Assembly: GCA_963170185.1 (NCBI GenBank)
Contig: CAUJGS010000024.1
Coordinates: forward strand, 1-34,382
Length of the DNA stretch: 34,382 bases
Source of the DNA: Bdellovibrionota bacterium
Lineage (GTDB): Bacteria; Bdellovibrionota; Bdellovibrionia; Bdellovibrionales; JAMPXM01
Direction: 5' to 3'
In this document: piece after piece, positions 25,567 through 32,436 of the stretch
How positions within the stretch are numbered: position 1 is the first letter of the stretch
Layout: every line of letters begins with the position of its first letter
Made by a program: the position numbers and the translations under genes
Notes under the pieces: generated by a model
Seen by the model: the letters and a program-made list of their open reading frames with translations, nothing else
What the model was told of the DNA's origin: nothing
Databases searched by the model: none

Positions 25567-27039
25567 TCATCGATTGTCCTTCTTCGATTGAAGCTTGTCT
25601 TTCACACGTGAAGACATACGCACACCAATATTGAGCGCCGACTTCGTAACTTCAATCGTTTTTCCAGCGCCACCTAAAATAGCGCCGGCTGGAGGAAGAA
25701 ACAGTGAGACTTTGAATTCTTTGTCGGCTTTGGTGAGATCCTGATAGCGAGGGGATGTTGTTTCTTCCGCCCCGGTTTCGTGCTCCAGTACGGCGAGAAA
25801 GCGATGAAACGCATGATCGCGCTCGAGTTTTGTTTCAAGTACGGCGGCACCGCCCGCCGCAGCGCCGAAGCTCGCGCCGACGATCCAAGGTGTGAAGAAA
25901 GGAAGTGCAATCGCGGCGGCCGTAATTGGAATTCCAAGCGCCAGCTGATTTCCTAGCTTGCGATTGTCTTTGGTGAGGACGAGTGACGTCGCAAGACCGC
26001 AATACTTGGGGTTTTCCAAAAGAAGTCTTTCCAGCTGGGGCGTGAAATCCAAGAGCGCAAGCGCATCGGTCGGAGTGGGTAGCGATTTGATGCCGACTTT
26101 GACGCCGGACCGCCCATAGACGGGAGCCGTTGTTTTCCCAAGAAGTTCGAGTTTTTCTTTTGCCATCGTGGTGTCTTGATTTAGGTGTCCACGAAGGATT
26201 TTGACGGCCCCAAGCAGTTCGGTTCGATTGAGGGGAGAGGTCGTGATGTATTGCAAAATGGGATGTGTCGAAATCACTTTGGCATAGCTAGCCCAGTTTT
26301 TTAAGCGCGCGCCCAAAATCGCGTCACTGACGAATCGGTTGTAAGACTCGCTTCCCGGTTTGTGACCACGCTTTTGTGCCTCTGAGGCGGCTTCGGTTTT
26401 GTATTCTTCGAGAATTTTTTTAGTGAGATCGGATTCCGCCTTGTCGAGCGGTTTCCAGTCTTCCTTTTTTAAGGTGCCGTGGGGATCGAGCGCAAGGTTG
26501 GCGCTAATATGGCCAGATTTTTTTATCAGCGTATCGTACTGATTGGCGTTGATCGAAAGTGCCAGATCAATTCTCGCGCCACGAACGGTTTCGGCGAGGC
26601 TTGATTCCCATTCGAACACGACACCGCACACGTCGGAGTCTTTTTTCTCTTTACCGGTGAGACAGCCCTCGATCGCATCCAGGAAACTGGTTTCACCTTC
26701 GAGATCGGAGATGGCCGATAGCGCCAGTTCTTTTAAAAAAGCGCGACTCGAATTTCCTTTCGCGTCGGTTTCGGGAAGTGCACGACGAAATAAACCAGTT
26801 TCGGGGCGTCCCTTTAAAAGACCGGGCGGTTCGTGACAGGCTTTCGCAAATGGCGCGACCTCGGCTTCTTCGATCGCTTCGGAAATCTGTTTCAGCCGAC
26901 TCATTTCATACGGCGAAAGAAGCTCTTCGGGAACGGGTTCGCAGGCCGGAGTGAATTCGGCGTTTGCGGGGCTCAGTCGAAAAAGCAAAACGACTGCGGC
27001 GAGGGTTGAAATAAGAAGGCGAGACTTGGCGAATAACAC
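25567..27039 (-). CDS. Large secreted protein of unknown function, first gene of the minus-strand operon
   Basis: The 490-residue product starts at GTG; no ATG, GTG or TTG occurs upstream before an in-frame stop, and no Shine-Dalgarno sequence is visible. The signal peptide is MLFAKSRLLISTLAAVVLLF with cleavage after PANA. The mature protein is mostly charged helix, with five cysteines in the first 150 residues and one near the middle. A long hydrophobic hairpin (ALGIPITAAAIALPFFTPWI plus GASFGAAAGGAAVLE) lies around residues 365-400, and a second small-residue stretch (FLPPAGAILGGAG) follows it. Such hairpins suggest membrane insertion. I do not recognise the family. It precedes the lipid-kinase gene by 10 bases and so is probably the first gene of the operon. 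Confidence 0.75.
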   Translation of the reverse strand: MLFAKSRLLISTLAAVVLLFRLSPANAEFTPACEPVPEELLSPYEMSRLKQISEAIEEAEVAPFAKACHEPPGLLKGRPETGLFRRALPETDAKGNSSRAFLKELALSAISDLEGETSFLDAIEGCLTGKEKKDSDVCGVVFEWESSLAETVRGARIDLALSINANQYDTLIKKSGHISANLALDPHGTLKKEDWKPLDKAESDLTKKILEEYKTEAASEAQKRGHKPGSESYNRFVSDAILGARLKNWASYAKVISTHPILQYITTSPLNRTELLGAVKILRGHLNQDTTMAKEKLELLGKTTAPVYGRSGVKVGIKSLPTPTDALALLDFTPQLERLLLENPKYCGLATSLVLTKDNRKLGNQLALGIPITAAAIALPFFTPWIVGASFGAAAGGAAVLETKLERDHAFHRFLAVLEHETGAEETTSPRYQDLTKADKEFKVSLFLPPAGAILGGAGKTIEVTKSALNIGVRMSSRVKDKLQSKKDNR

Positions 27040-27155
27040 GTTGTTATATCGGGATTTTTGGCTTCTTAAGCGAGGCCGGAATCTCTTGGTTTCCCTTTAG
27101 AAACCATCGTTTTTTTGATCACAGGCCGTCGGGAAATGTCATCGAGACTTCAGGT

Positions 27156-27190
27156 GCTTCAGAGTGTTTCAAAATGAAACACTATGAAGC
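27156..27190. promoter_or_regulatory. Large inverted repeat between divergent genes, candidate operator
   Basis: GCTTCAGAGTGTTTCA, three A residues, then TGAAACACTATGAAGC form an inverted repeat with 16-base arms and a single mismatch. It lies in the 267 bases between the divergent starts at 27039 (-) and 27307 (+). No T-run follows on either side, so it is not a usual terminator. The position is right for a dimeric repressor controlling both directions, including the whole minus-strand operon. Confidence 0.6.
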
Positions 27191-27306
27191 CGTTTGAAGC
27201 GATCAGGCGGACCGCAGTGTGGTTTGAATTTTGAATTCTCCTAGTTCGAGAATCGGCGTGGCCGTGTCTTAGGGCGCGGCAAACTATTTACCCCAGGAGG
27301 GGTTTT

Positions 27307-28272
27307 ATGAAGATCGCTTTTTCGAAGACGACGTTTGCCGCTTTTGTTTTTGTAAACGCCATTGCGGTGCCGTTTGCCGCAGAGGTGTTCGCGCAAGCAA
27401 GTCTCGCCGAGCGTGCGTTTGACGAACGCCACGAATTAAACTGTCAAGACAGCATGGACTGTAAAACCGCTGGCGTGGCTGCCGCCGCGACAGGGGTCTC
27501 AACGACGATGGCAGTTAAAAAGTACGCGCAAGCAAGAAAGCTTGAGGCCGTGCATTCGAAGACATTGCTTGAGGCGAGTGGAGGAACGCAGCCAGACTCT
27601 TTTCGTGCGGTCTCGCTGATGAACACCGTTCAAGACGGCGACAAAGTCGTGGTTCATTACCAGCTGAGCTTTCAGGAAAATCGCGCATTCCACATCGACA
27701 AATACGAAAAGATGGCCGATCACGCGGATTCGATGGCGGACTTCCATGCGACCCAAGCCGTATCAGCTGCGATTCCAAAGGCGGTTACACATGTGGATGA
27801 AGTCAAAGACGCGAGCGGCAACGTGATCTCGCGAAACGTGCGAGTGACGTATGAGGCGGATCATGCAGGTGTTGCGCATCACACGGCTCAAGCGGCCATG
27901 CAGCGCTCGCATTCTCGCGACTATCGACGAGAGGCCAACGCAGTTCGTAGCGGCCAGAAACAAGCGCCGATCTATGATTTCGATGAAGAGATTAAGGACT
28001 CGGCGGGAAATCGTCAGCGTGCGATTGGATTCGTCAACGAGCGGGTGGCGAGAGACGGCAAAATCATGAAAGTGACAAGGCTTCCAGCCGAGATCTTCAC
28101 GCAGGTGAGGAAAGCCGTTCGCGTCGCGCGTGGCGGCGTTGTCGGTGCTGCGCTTATGGGCGCGGTCGCAGCCGAAGAGGCCGTGATCGGAGCGGGAGCT
28201 AAGATGATTGAAGAGTCTCGCGGGAGCGGTGGTTGGACGCCGTCGTCTCGCAACCGAGCGACGGCTAGGTAG
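27307..28272 (+). CDS. Secreted protein of unknown function
   Basis: The 321-residue product has a strong ribosome site (AGGAGGGG, 5 bases before the ATG) and a signal peptide (MKIAFSKTTFAAFVFVNAIA, cleavage near VFAQA). The mature protein begins with two cysteines (ELNCQDSMDCK) followed by a small-residue helix (AGVAAAATGVSTTMAV). The centre is rich in His, Asp and Ala (HIDKYEKMADHADSMADFHA and EADHAGVAHHTAQAAMQRSH), which could bind metal, though the spacing fits no motif I know. Near the C-terminus is a hydrophobic stretch, GGVVGAALMGAVAAEEAVIG. The family is unknown. It is transcribed away from the lipid operon across the shared intergenic region with the inverted repeat. Confidence 0.75.
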   Translation: MKIAFSKTTFAAFVFVNAIAVPFAAEVFAQASLAERAFDERHELNCQDSMDCKTAGVAAAATGVSTTMAVKKYAQARKLEAVHSKTLLEASGGTQPDSFRAVSLMNTVQDGDKVVVHYQLSFQENRAFHIDKYEKMADHADSMADFHATQAVSAAIPKAVTHVDEVKDASGNVISRNVRVTYEADHAGVAHHTAQAAMQRSHSRDYRREANAVRSGQKQAPIYDFDEEIKDSAGNRQRAIGFVNERVARDGKIMKVTRLPAEIFTQVRKAVRVARGGVVGAALMGAVAAEEAVIGAGAKMIEESRGSGGWTPSSRNRATAR

Positions 28273-28296
28273 TCAATTTAACTTTTGCTTCAGCAG

Positions 28297-28932
28297 CTAC
28301 TTCAATTCCGAGCGTGAAGAGATGATCTTCGAAACCAGGCCGAATTCTTTGGCTTGGTCAGGATTGAGCCAGGTGTCGCGATCCAGCGCTTTTTTAACGT
28401 CGTCAAACGTGCGACCACATTCTTTGGCGTAGAGATCGATGATCTTGTTTTTCGTTTCGATCAAATCACGCGCGTGAATTGCGATGTCAGTTGCTGAACC
28501 AGCAAGGCCGCCGCTCATCAGTGGTTGGTGCACAAGGAACTTGGAATTTGGAAACGCATAGCGATCTTCGGGTTTCGCGCAAAGCGAGATGATCGAACCC
28601 ATGCTGGCAGCAAGGCCGGTGACGACCGTGACCACGCGAGGGCGAATGAATCTTGCCGTGTCGAATATCGAGAAGCCCGAATAAACTTCTCCACCAGGGC
28701 AGTTGATAAAGAGATACACGGGTGCTTCGGCGTCCGCTCTTTCCAGAGCGAGAAGCTTGGCGCAGACCGCGTGTGCGAGTCTTGAGTCGACCGGTGCAGA
28801 GATCATGACAATACGAGCGGAAAAAAGCTCGGCTTCGACAGGATTAGGAAGTCCCTTCTCACCCTTTTTTTCGGTTTTTTCTTGCTCTTCTTGTCCATGC
28901 TTTTCCGGCATGTGGATCTCTGTACCAGACAT
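28297..28932 (-). CDS. clpP: ATP-dependent Clp protease proteolytic subunit
   Basis: I chose the ATG at 28932 because GAGGTGAT, complementary to the 16S rRNA tail, lies 7 bases before it; the ATG at 28941 is inside that site. The 211-residue protein has the full ClpP triad: Ser110 in GLAASMGS, His135 in KFLVHQPL and Asp184 in KALDRD, with the same spacing (25 and 49) as in E. coli ClpP. LFINCPGGEVYSG is the conserved oxyanion region (usually INSPGG; Cys replaces Ser here). The N-terminal 30 residues are unusually charged (EKHGQEEQEKTEKKGEKG) in place of a short propeptide. It forms the barrel protease that works with ClpX or ClpA in the cytoplasm; neither partner gene is adjacent, so this may be a second ClpP paralogue. 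Confidence 0.92.
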   Translation of the reverse strand: MSGTEIHMPEKHGQEEQEKTEKKGEKGLPNPVEAELFSARIVMISAPVDSRLAHAVCAKLLALERADAEAPVYLFINCPGGEVYSGFSIFDTARFIRPRVVTVVTGLAASMGSIISLCAKPEDRYAFPNSKFLVHQPLMSGGLAGSATDIAIHARDLIETKNKIIDLYAKECGRTFDDVKKALDRDTWLNPDQAKEFGLVSKIISSRSELK

Positions 28933-28961
28933 ACTTTTCATCACCTCGGCACCCGTGTGTC

Positions 28962-28982
28962 GCAAACTGAAATTCAGTTTGC
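28962..28982. promoter_or_regulatory. Perfect 21-base palindrome upstream of clpP
   Basis: GCAAACTGAA, a central A, and TTCAGTTTGC form perfect 10-base arms. The palindrome lies 30-50 bases before the clpP start codon. It matches neither the CIRCE/HrcA nor the LexA consensus I know. It may be an operator or a 5' leader hairpin. Confidence 0.55.
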
Positions 28983-28984
28983 CG

Positions 28985-29013
28985 AATTCTCGCTTCGTAG
29001 GCACTTGAGAATT
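28985..29013. repeat. Second inverted repeat upstream of clpP
   Basis: AATTCTC at 28985-28991 and GAGAATT at 29007-29013 are 7-base perfect arms around 15 bases. They lie directly beside the 21-base palindrome on the clpP-distal side and could be part of the same control region. The arms are short and chance is possible. Confidence 0.35.
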
Positions 29014-29079
29014 TTGTAAAGGTCTAGGGCGTGCCAACAATTTTGCCGCCGACCTTGCCTCGACTTATTTTCGCGAGAG

Positions 29080-29913
29080 CTACTCTTGGAAGAACTGCAT
29101 CAAAGTTGGAATGCCCCAGACTGTCGCAACGACCAGGCCGACCCAGAACACGACATTGACGACAACCATCGCCGACGTGATGAAAAACAGCCGACGGCTA
29201 CCGAACAAGACGGTGAGTGAGGCAAAAAGGCAGGCCCAGGCCGGAAGGGCGTTTGAAAACGGAATCGGAAGTGGAAGTGCTAGTAGCACGCCGTGGATGG
29301 CGATCCATGCGCCAAGCAGGCGACGAAGGCTGTCTTGTGGAGCGATGCGAAGTTTGGCGAGTGAGCCATTGTTAATGTAGGGCTTTAGCTTTGCTTCGAA
29401 CTCTAAAAGAAGTTTTACCGTTTTTCGAACAGTCTCGGCGCGAATGCGCAAGTTCGCGATCTGCTTGGGGAGCCAGATTGGTTTACCGAGCATCAGAGCC
29501 ACGCCGGAAAGTCCGATCGTGAGACCGGCTGGTGCGGAGAGACCAAACAGTGGGACAGGTTGAAGAAATGGAATCGTGAGAAGAGAAGCGGCGATTGTCG
29601 GCCCGGCTTTGTCGACCGAGCCGATCAGTTGTGCCATCGTCAGACTAGCGGGTTGGTCGCCCGGCTTCTGCTCGATAGTATCAAGAGCCTTTTCAAGACT
29701 TTGTAGGGCTTCCTTTAACTGATTTGGACCGTGGTAAACCGATGCGTTTTCGCCATGGTCGTCGCTAGAGCGCGGCGCGTCGTTAGACTTGAGAGATGTA
29801 TCGTGGTTCGTCGTAGGTCGCATCACATTAGATTGCACGGAAAGCGTTCCTCTCTCACGTCTTTTTAAAGCGTATTTCGCCGGAAAACGATTCGCGTTCA
29901 GATTCGCGTTCAT
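29080..29913 (-). CDS. ExoD-family membrane protein
   Basis: The protein matches the ExoD family (exopolysaccharide synthesis, ExoD): SLTMAQLIGSVDKAGPTIAA, LLTIPFLQPVPLFGLSAPAG, LMLGKPIWLPKQIANLRI and the C-terminal membrane segments FSNALPAWACLFASLTVLFG and VVVNVVFWVGLVVATVWGIP. Four to five membrane segments are expected in the inner membrane. ExoD was linked to exopolysaccharide and alkaline tolerance in rhizobia; the molecular role is unclear. The start is uncertain. The ATG at 29913 lacks a ribosome site and has TATTAA just ahead, like a -10 box. A GTG at 29838 follows AGAGAGGA by 9 bases, and another ATG lies at 29823. The first 45 residues are basic and poorly conserved in appearance. 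Confidence 0.82.
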   Translation of the reverse strand: MNANLNANRFPAKYALKRRERGTLSVQSNVMRPTTNHDTSLKSNDAPRSSDDHGENASVYHGPNQLKEALQSLEKALDTIEQKPGDQPASLTMAQLIGSVDKAGPTIAASLLTIPFLQPVPLFGLSAPAGLTIGLSGVALMLGKPIWLPKQIANLRIRAETVRKTVKLLLEFEAKLKPYINNGSLAKLRIAPQDSLRRLLGAWIAIHGVLLALPLPIPFSNALPAWACLFASLTVLFGSRRLFFITSAMVVVNVVFWVGLVVATVWGIPTLMQFFQE

Positions 29914-30010
29914 TTTAATAGAAATTCAACAGTTTAACATCCGTTTCTTGGCCTGAAGGCAATTAGCAGGTAAGTCCAAAGGCGCTTGCATGAATAGCTC
30001 GGGGGGGTAC

Positions 30011-31582
30011 ATGAAGGCGCTTGTCGCAAAGTGGCGTGCTTGTCTCACGTTTGTTTTCTGCATCGGTTTGGTCTGGACTATGGCGGCTTGTTCGCAAGCG
30101 GCGGATGTTCAGTTGCGCGGTCCGGAGAAACCAAAAAATCCTGTCGGAGACACGGTTGGGCCTGCGGAAACTCCGACACCTGCGCCTGGTGGACCGACAC
30201 CCGACGAACCGACTGACCCCAGCACGGAAACTCCTGTTGGTGAAAATGGTGAACCGGTCCCCGGTACACCTGTTCCGACACCGCCAAGCTATCGTCTGTT
30301 TTGTCACGATCGGTACCCGAGCTATCTCACAGTCGTGTCGTCGAAGGCTTCGCCAACAGGATTTGGGTCGGATCTCGATATTCAGGTGTTCCCTGAGTCT
30401 CGACCGCTTCCCATTGCCGGGGGTTTTGCTAGCGAAGATCGAACTCTTGAGTTTCACATGTTTGCCCAACCTCTTGAGATTCATCGTGATCCGGTAAAGG
30501 GAACGCAAACTCGAATGGTGTTTTCGGCGCGGCCGCTTGATCGCAGTCACTCGATTTGGGTTCAACGAAACATCTATGTTTCAGATGTGGCCTTGGTGGA
30601 TCGCATAGGGCGTGCGACGCTTTTGGGTCCTGAGATGAAGCCAAGTTCCTACGTCGAAGCGCTGAGTGATCAAGAGGGTGCCGCTGCGAAGACCTTTGGT
30701 GTGAGTGACGGCGGTAAATACATTCTCGTGCTTGGAGCTAAAGGTGTTTCGCTTTATGAATCCAAGACCTTGCGCGGCTTAGGTGAAGTAAGCTGGAAGC
30801 TCTCGTCGGGGCGTCAATATGGTGAGTACTTTGCGCCCACGCTTCGTGAGTCTGATATGGCGCTCTCGGTATCGCACGTGGACTCGAAGCTTTCGGTCAC
30901 AACCGAAGTCTTTCAGTTGAGCTTGAACTCGCGAGGAGAAGCTCAGCTGGGTTCACGTATTCTGGAAGTTTCAAAGCTTCGTCGTCCTTTGGTTTCCGTC
31001 GCGGAAAGTGCGGCTAGCGCGGAGCGCTCGTTCTATGGGCTCACTGGCGGAAAGTCCGAGCCCGCGACGGCGGAGATCGTCTTTGCTGAACCGGCGAAGC
31101 TTGCGGGTTCTCGTGTGGTGGACGCGGCCAAGGTACGAAGTTTCCGTGTCGAAAAGCTTCCAAAGAAAGGTCGAGTGCCTTCGGCGATGGTCTTGTGGAA
31201 AGACACATCGGGAGAAATCTTGGCGCTTCTTGGCTTTGAGGACTTTGAGCGTGTCGCCGGTGGAATTTTTGGAACGCGCTATAAAATTGAAGAGGCTTCG
31301 ATGCGCACGATGGTCCTTGATGAAGGTCTTGGCGTTGCGAGTCCGATCTCGGCGGCCGCAGCGACGGAGTATCCGCAAGAGGTTCGTTCGGAGATCGAGG
31401 CCGGCACGGTTTCCAATCGTGTCATGGGTCTTAAGGAGATGCATTTTTCGCCAGATCGCAAAGCGATCTTCGCGCTCTTCCCTGGCTCGCTTTCGTATCA
31501 GATCTATCGTTTTACCGCGACAGGCGCAGATCGCGTTTCGCAAGAAGAGTGCTCGAGCCTTTCGATTGGAGTGGAGAAATGA
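30011..31582 (+). CDS. Lipoprotein of unknown function with proline-rich linker
   Basis: The ATG at 30011 follows a G-run (GGGGGGG) and starts a lipoprotein signal peptide ending in WTMAAC, so the acyl-bearing Cys is about residue 27. About 50 residues of proline/threonine/glutamate-rich linker follow (AETPTPAPGGPTPDEPTDPS and PGTPVPTPP). The remaining roughly 440 residues are rich in beta strands. Short motifs such as LVLGAKGVSLYESK and HFSPDRKAIFALFPGS look like beta-propeller blades, but I cannot count blades confidently. The protein probably stands on a stalk from the membrane and reaches into the periplasm or outside. The next gene overlaps by 4 bases (ATGA) and encodes an outer-membrane-type protein, so the two probably act together. 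I do not recognise the family. Confidence 0.75.
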   Translation: MKALVAKWRACLTFVFCIGLVWTMAACSQAADVQLRGPEKPKNPVGDTVGPAETPTPAPGGPTPDEPTDPSTETPVGENGEPVPGTPVPTPPSYRLFCHDRYPSYLTVVSSKASPTGFGSDLDIQVFPESRPLPIAGGFASEDRTLEFHMFAQPLEIHRDPVKGTQTRMVFSARPLDRSHSIWVQRNIYVSDVALVDRIGRATLLGPEMKPSSYVEALSDQEGAAAKTFGVSDGGKYILVLGAKGVSLYESKTLRGLGEVSWKLSSGRQYGEYFAPTLRESDMALSVSHVDSKLSVTTEVFQLSLNSRGEAQLGSRILEVSKLRRPLVSVAESAASAERSFYGLTGGKSEPATAEIVFAEPAKLAGSRVVDAAKVRSFRVEKLPKKGRVPSAMVLWKDTSGEILALLGFEDFERVAGGIFGTRYKIEEASMRTMVLDEGLGVASPISAAAATEYPQEVRSEIEAGTVSNRVMGLKEMHFSPDRKAIFALFPGSLSYQIYRFTATGADRVSQEECSSLSIGVEK

Positions 31583-32436
31583 TGAAACGTGTTTGCAGTC
31601 TGATAGTGAGTTTCGCACTGGTTGGTTTCGCGTTTGCGGCGTTTTCGTCGTTTGGCCAAGAAGCATTGGCGCAAACCGGATTGAATACACGTTTGCCAGC
31701 GAAAAAATCGAAATCCGGAAAACCAGTTGAACCCATTGACTGGAGTCAGCGAGCCAATGAGGAGCTGGCGAACTCCGGAAGATCCACGGGGCTAGGTGAA
31801 GGCGGAGGACTGCCGACGCCAGCCACGGTCGTGGTGGTCGCGGACCCACACAAGAGCCTGATCGAAAAAACAGCACTTCGTGTGGGGTTGGGATTCGAAC
31901 CCTATCAGCCGCGTGGTCTTGGAACTTTTGGGGTCGATGAAACTCTTCAGTACGACACGCTGCCCGGTTCGGTGATGGGAAGTGTTGATCTTCGTTGGTT
32001 GCCGTTTGAGTTAGGCGGTGAAAACGGAGTCGCGGGCGGGAGCTTTCTTCTCGGTGGATACTTGGGGTTTGGGTACTCGCGACAAGCGGTGCCGCTTGTG
32101 ACCCAGACGGGGTTTCGCTACGAAGATGTGGCTTTAAACTCGATGCGCGTTGAAACGGGTGCCGCCCTTGGATACGGGTTTTCTAGTCGGTGGAATCTTG
32201 AGGCCCGACTTGGTGTCGGTCGTCATATGTTGGTTCAGACGTCGCGTTATGCGGAAGTTGTTGGAAACTTCGATCGCAGTTTCGTGGTCGGAGCTTTGGA
32301 TGTTCAGTACTACGTGTTGCCAAAACTCGCTTTGATGGCGTCGGCGGCGCATAGAAACCCGATTTCGGGCGGCACAGGATCAATCGGATTTGATCCGTTC
32401 ACGGTTTCGGGAGGAATCCTTGTTCAAGTTCGCTAA
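31579..32436 (+). CDS. Probable outer-membrane beta-barrel protein
   Basis: Two starts are adjacent, ATG at 31579 and ATG at 31582, with GGAGTGGAGAA in front. The signal peptide is MKRVCSLIVSFALVGFAFAA with cleavage near LAQT. A linker of about 80 residues precedes a C-terminal domain of repeated amphipathic strands (GSVDLRWLPFEL, GGSFLLGGYLGFGYSR, MRVETGAALGYGFSSRWNLE and VVGALDVQYYVLPKLALMAS). It ends in FDPFTVSGGILVQVR, which is consistent with an eight-strand-sized barrel. The function is unknown. Its coding end overlaps the TolC-like gene by 17 bases, so expression of the four envelope genes is coupled. Confidence 0.68.
   Translation: MMKRVCSLIVSFALVGFAFAAFSSFGQEALAQTGLNTRLPAKKSKSGKPVEPIDWSQRANEELANSGRSTGLGEGGGLPTPATVVVVADPHKSLIEKTALRVGLGFEPYQPRGLGTFGVDETLQYDTLPGSVMGSVDLRWLPFELGGENGVAGGSFLLGGYLGFGYSRQAVPLVTQTGFRYEDVALNSMRVETGAALGYGFSSRWNLEARLGVGRHMLVQTSRYAEVVGNFDRSFVVGALDVQYYVLPKLALMASAAHRNPISGGTGSIGFDPFTVSGGILVQVR

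Noticed and set aside
27040-27060. TATAAC just before the GTG at 27039 as a promoter -10 box
   Set aside because: No convincing -35 box at 16-18 bases, and the spacing to the start codon would be only 3 bases.
27235-27253. ATTCTC / GAGAAT inverted repeat before the gene at 27307
   Set aside because: Only six-base arms with a seven-base loop in AT-rich DNA; likely chance.
29963-30565. A 200-codon minus-strand open frame opposite the lipoprotein gene
   Set aside because: Highly basic, no motif and no ribosome site; it mirrors the proline-rich linker region of the real gene.
31008-31730. A long open frame on the plus strand overlapping the lipoprotein and barrel genes
   Set aside because: It is extremely Arg/Ser-rich, has no start signal and lies in a shifted frame of two genes with clear signal peptides; it is a shadow frame.
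30971-31876. A 301-codon open frame on the minus strand over the same genes
   Set aside because: Composition is Arg/Ser/His-rich with no recognisable motif, and it opposes two well-supported plus-strand genes.
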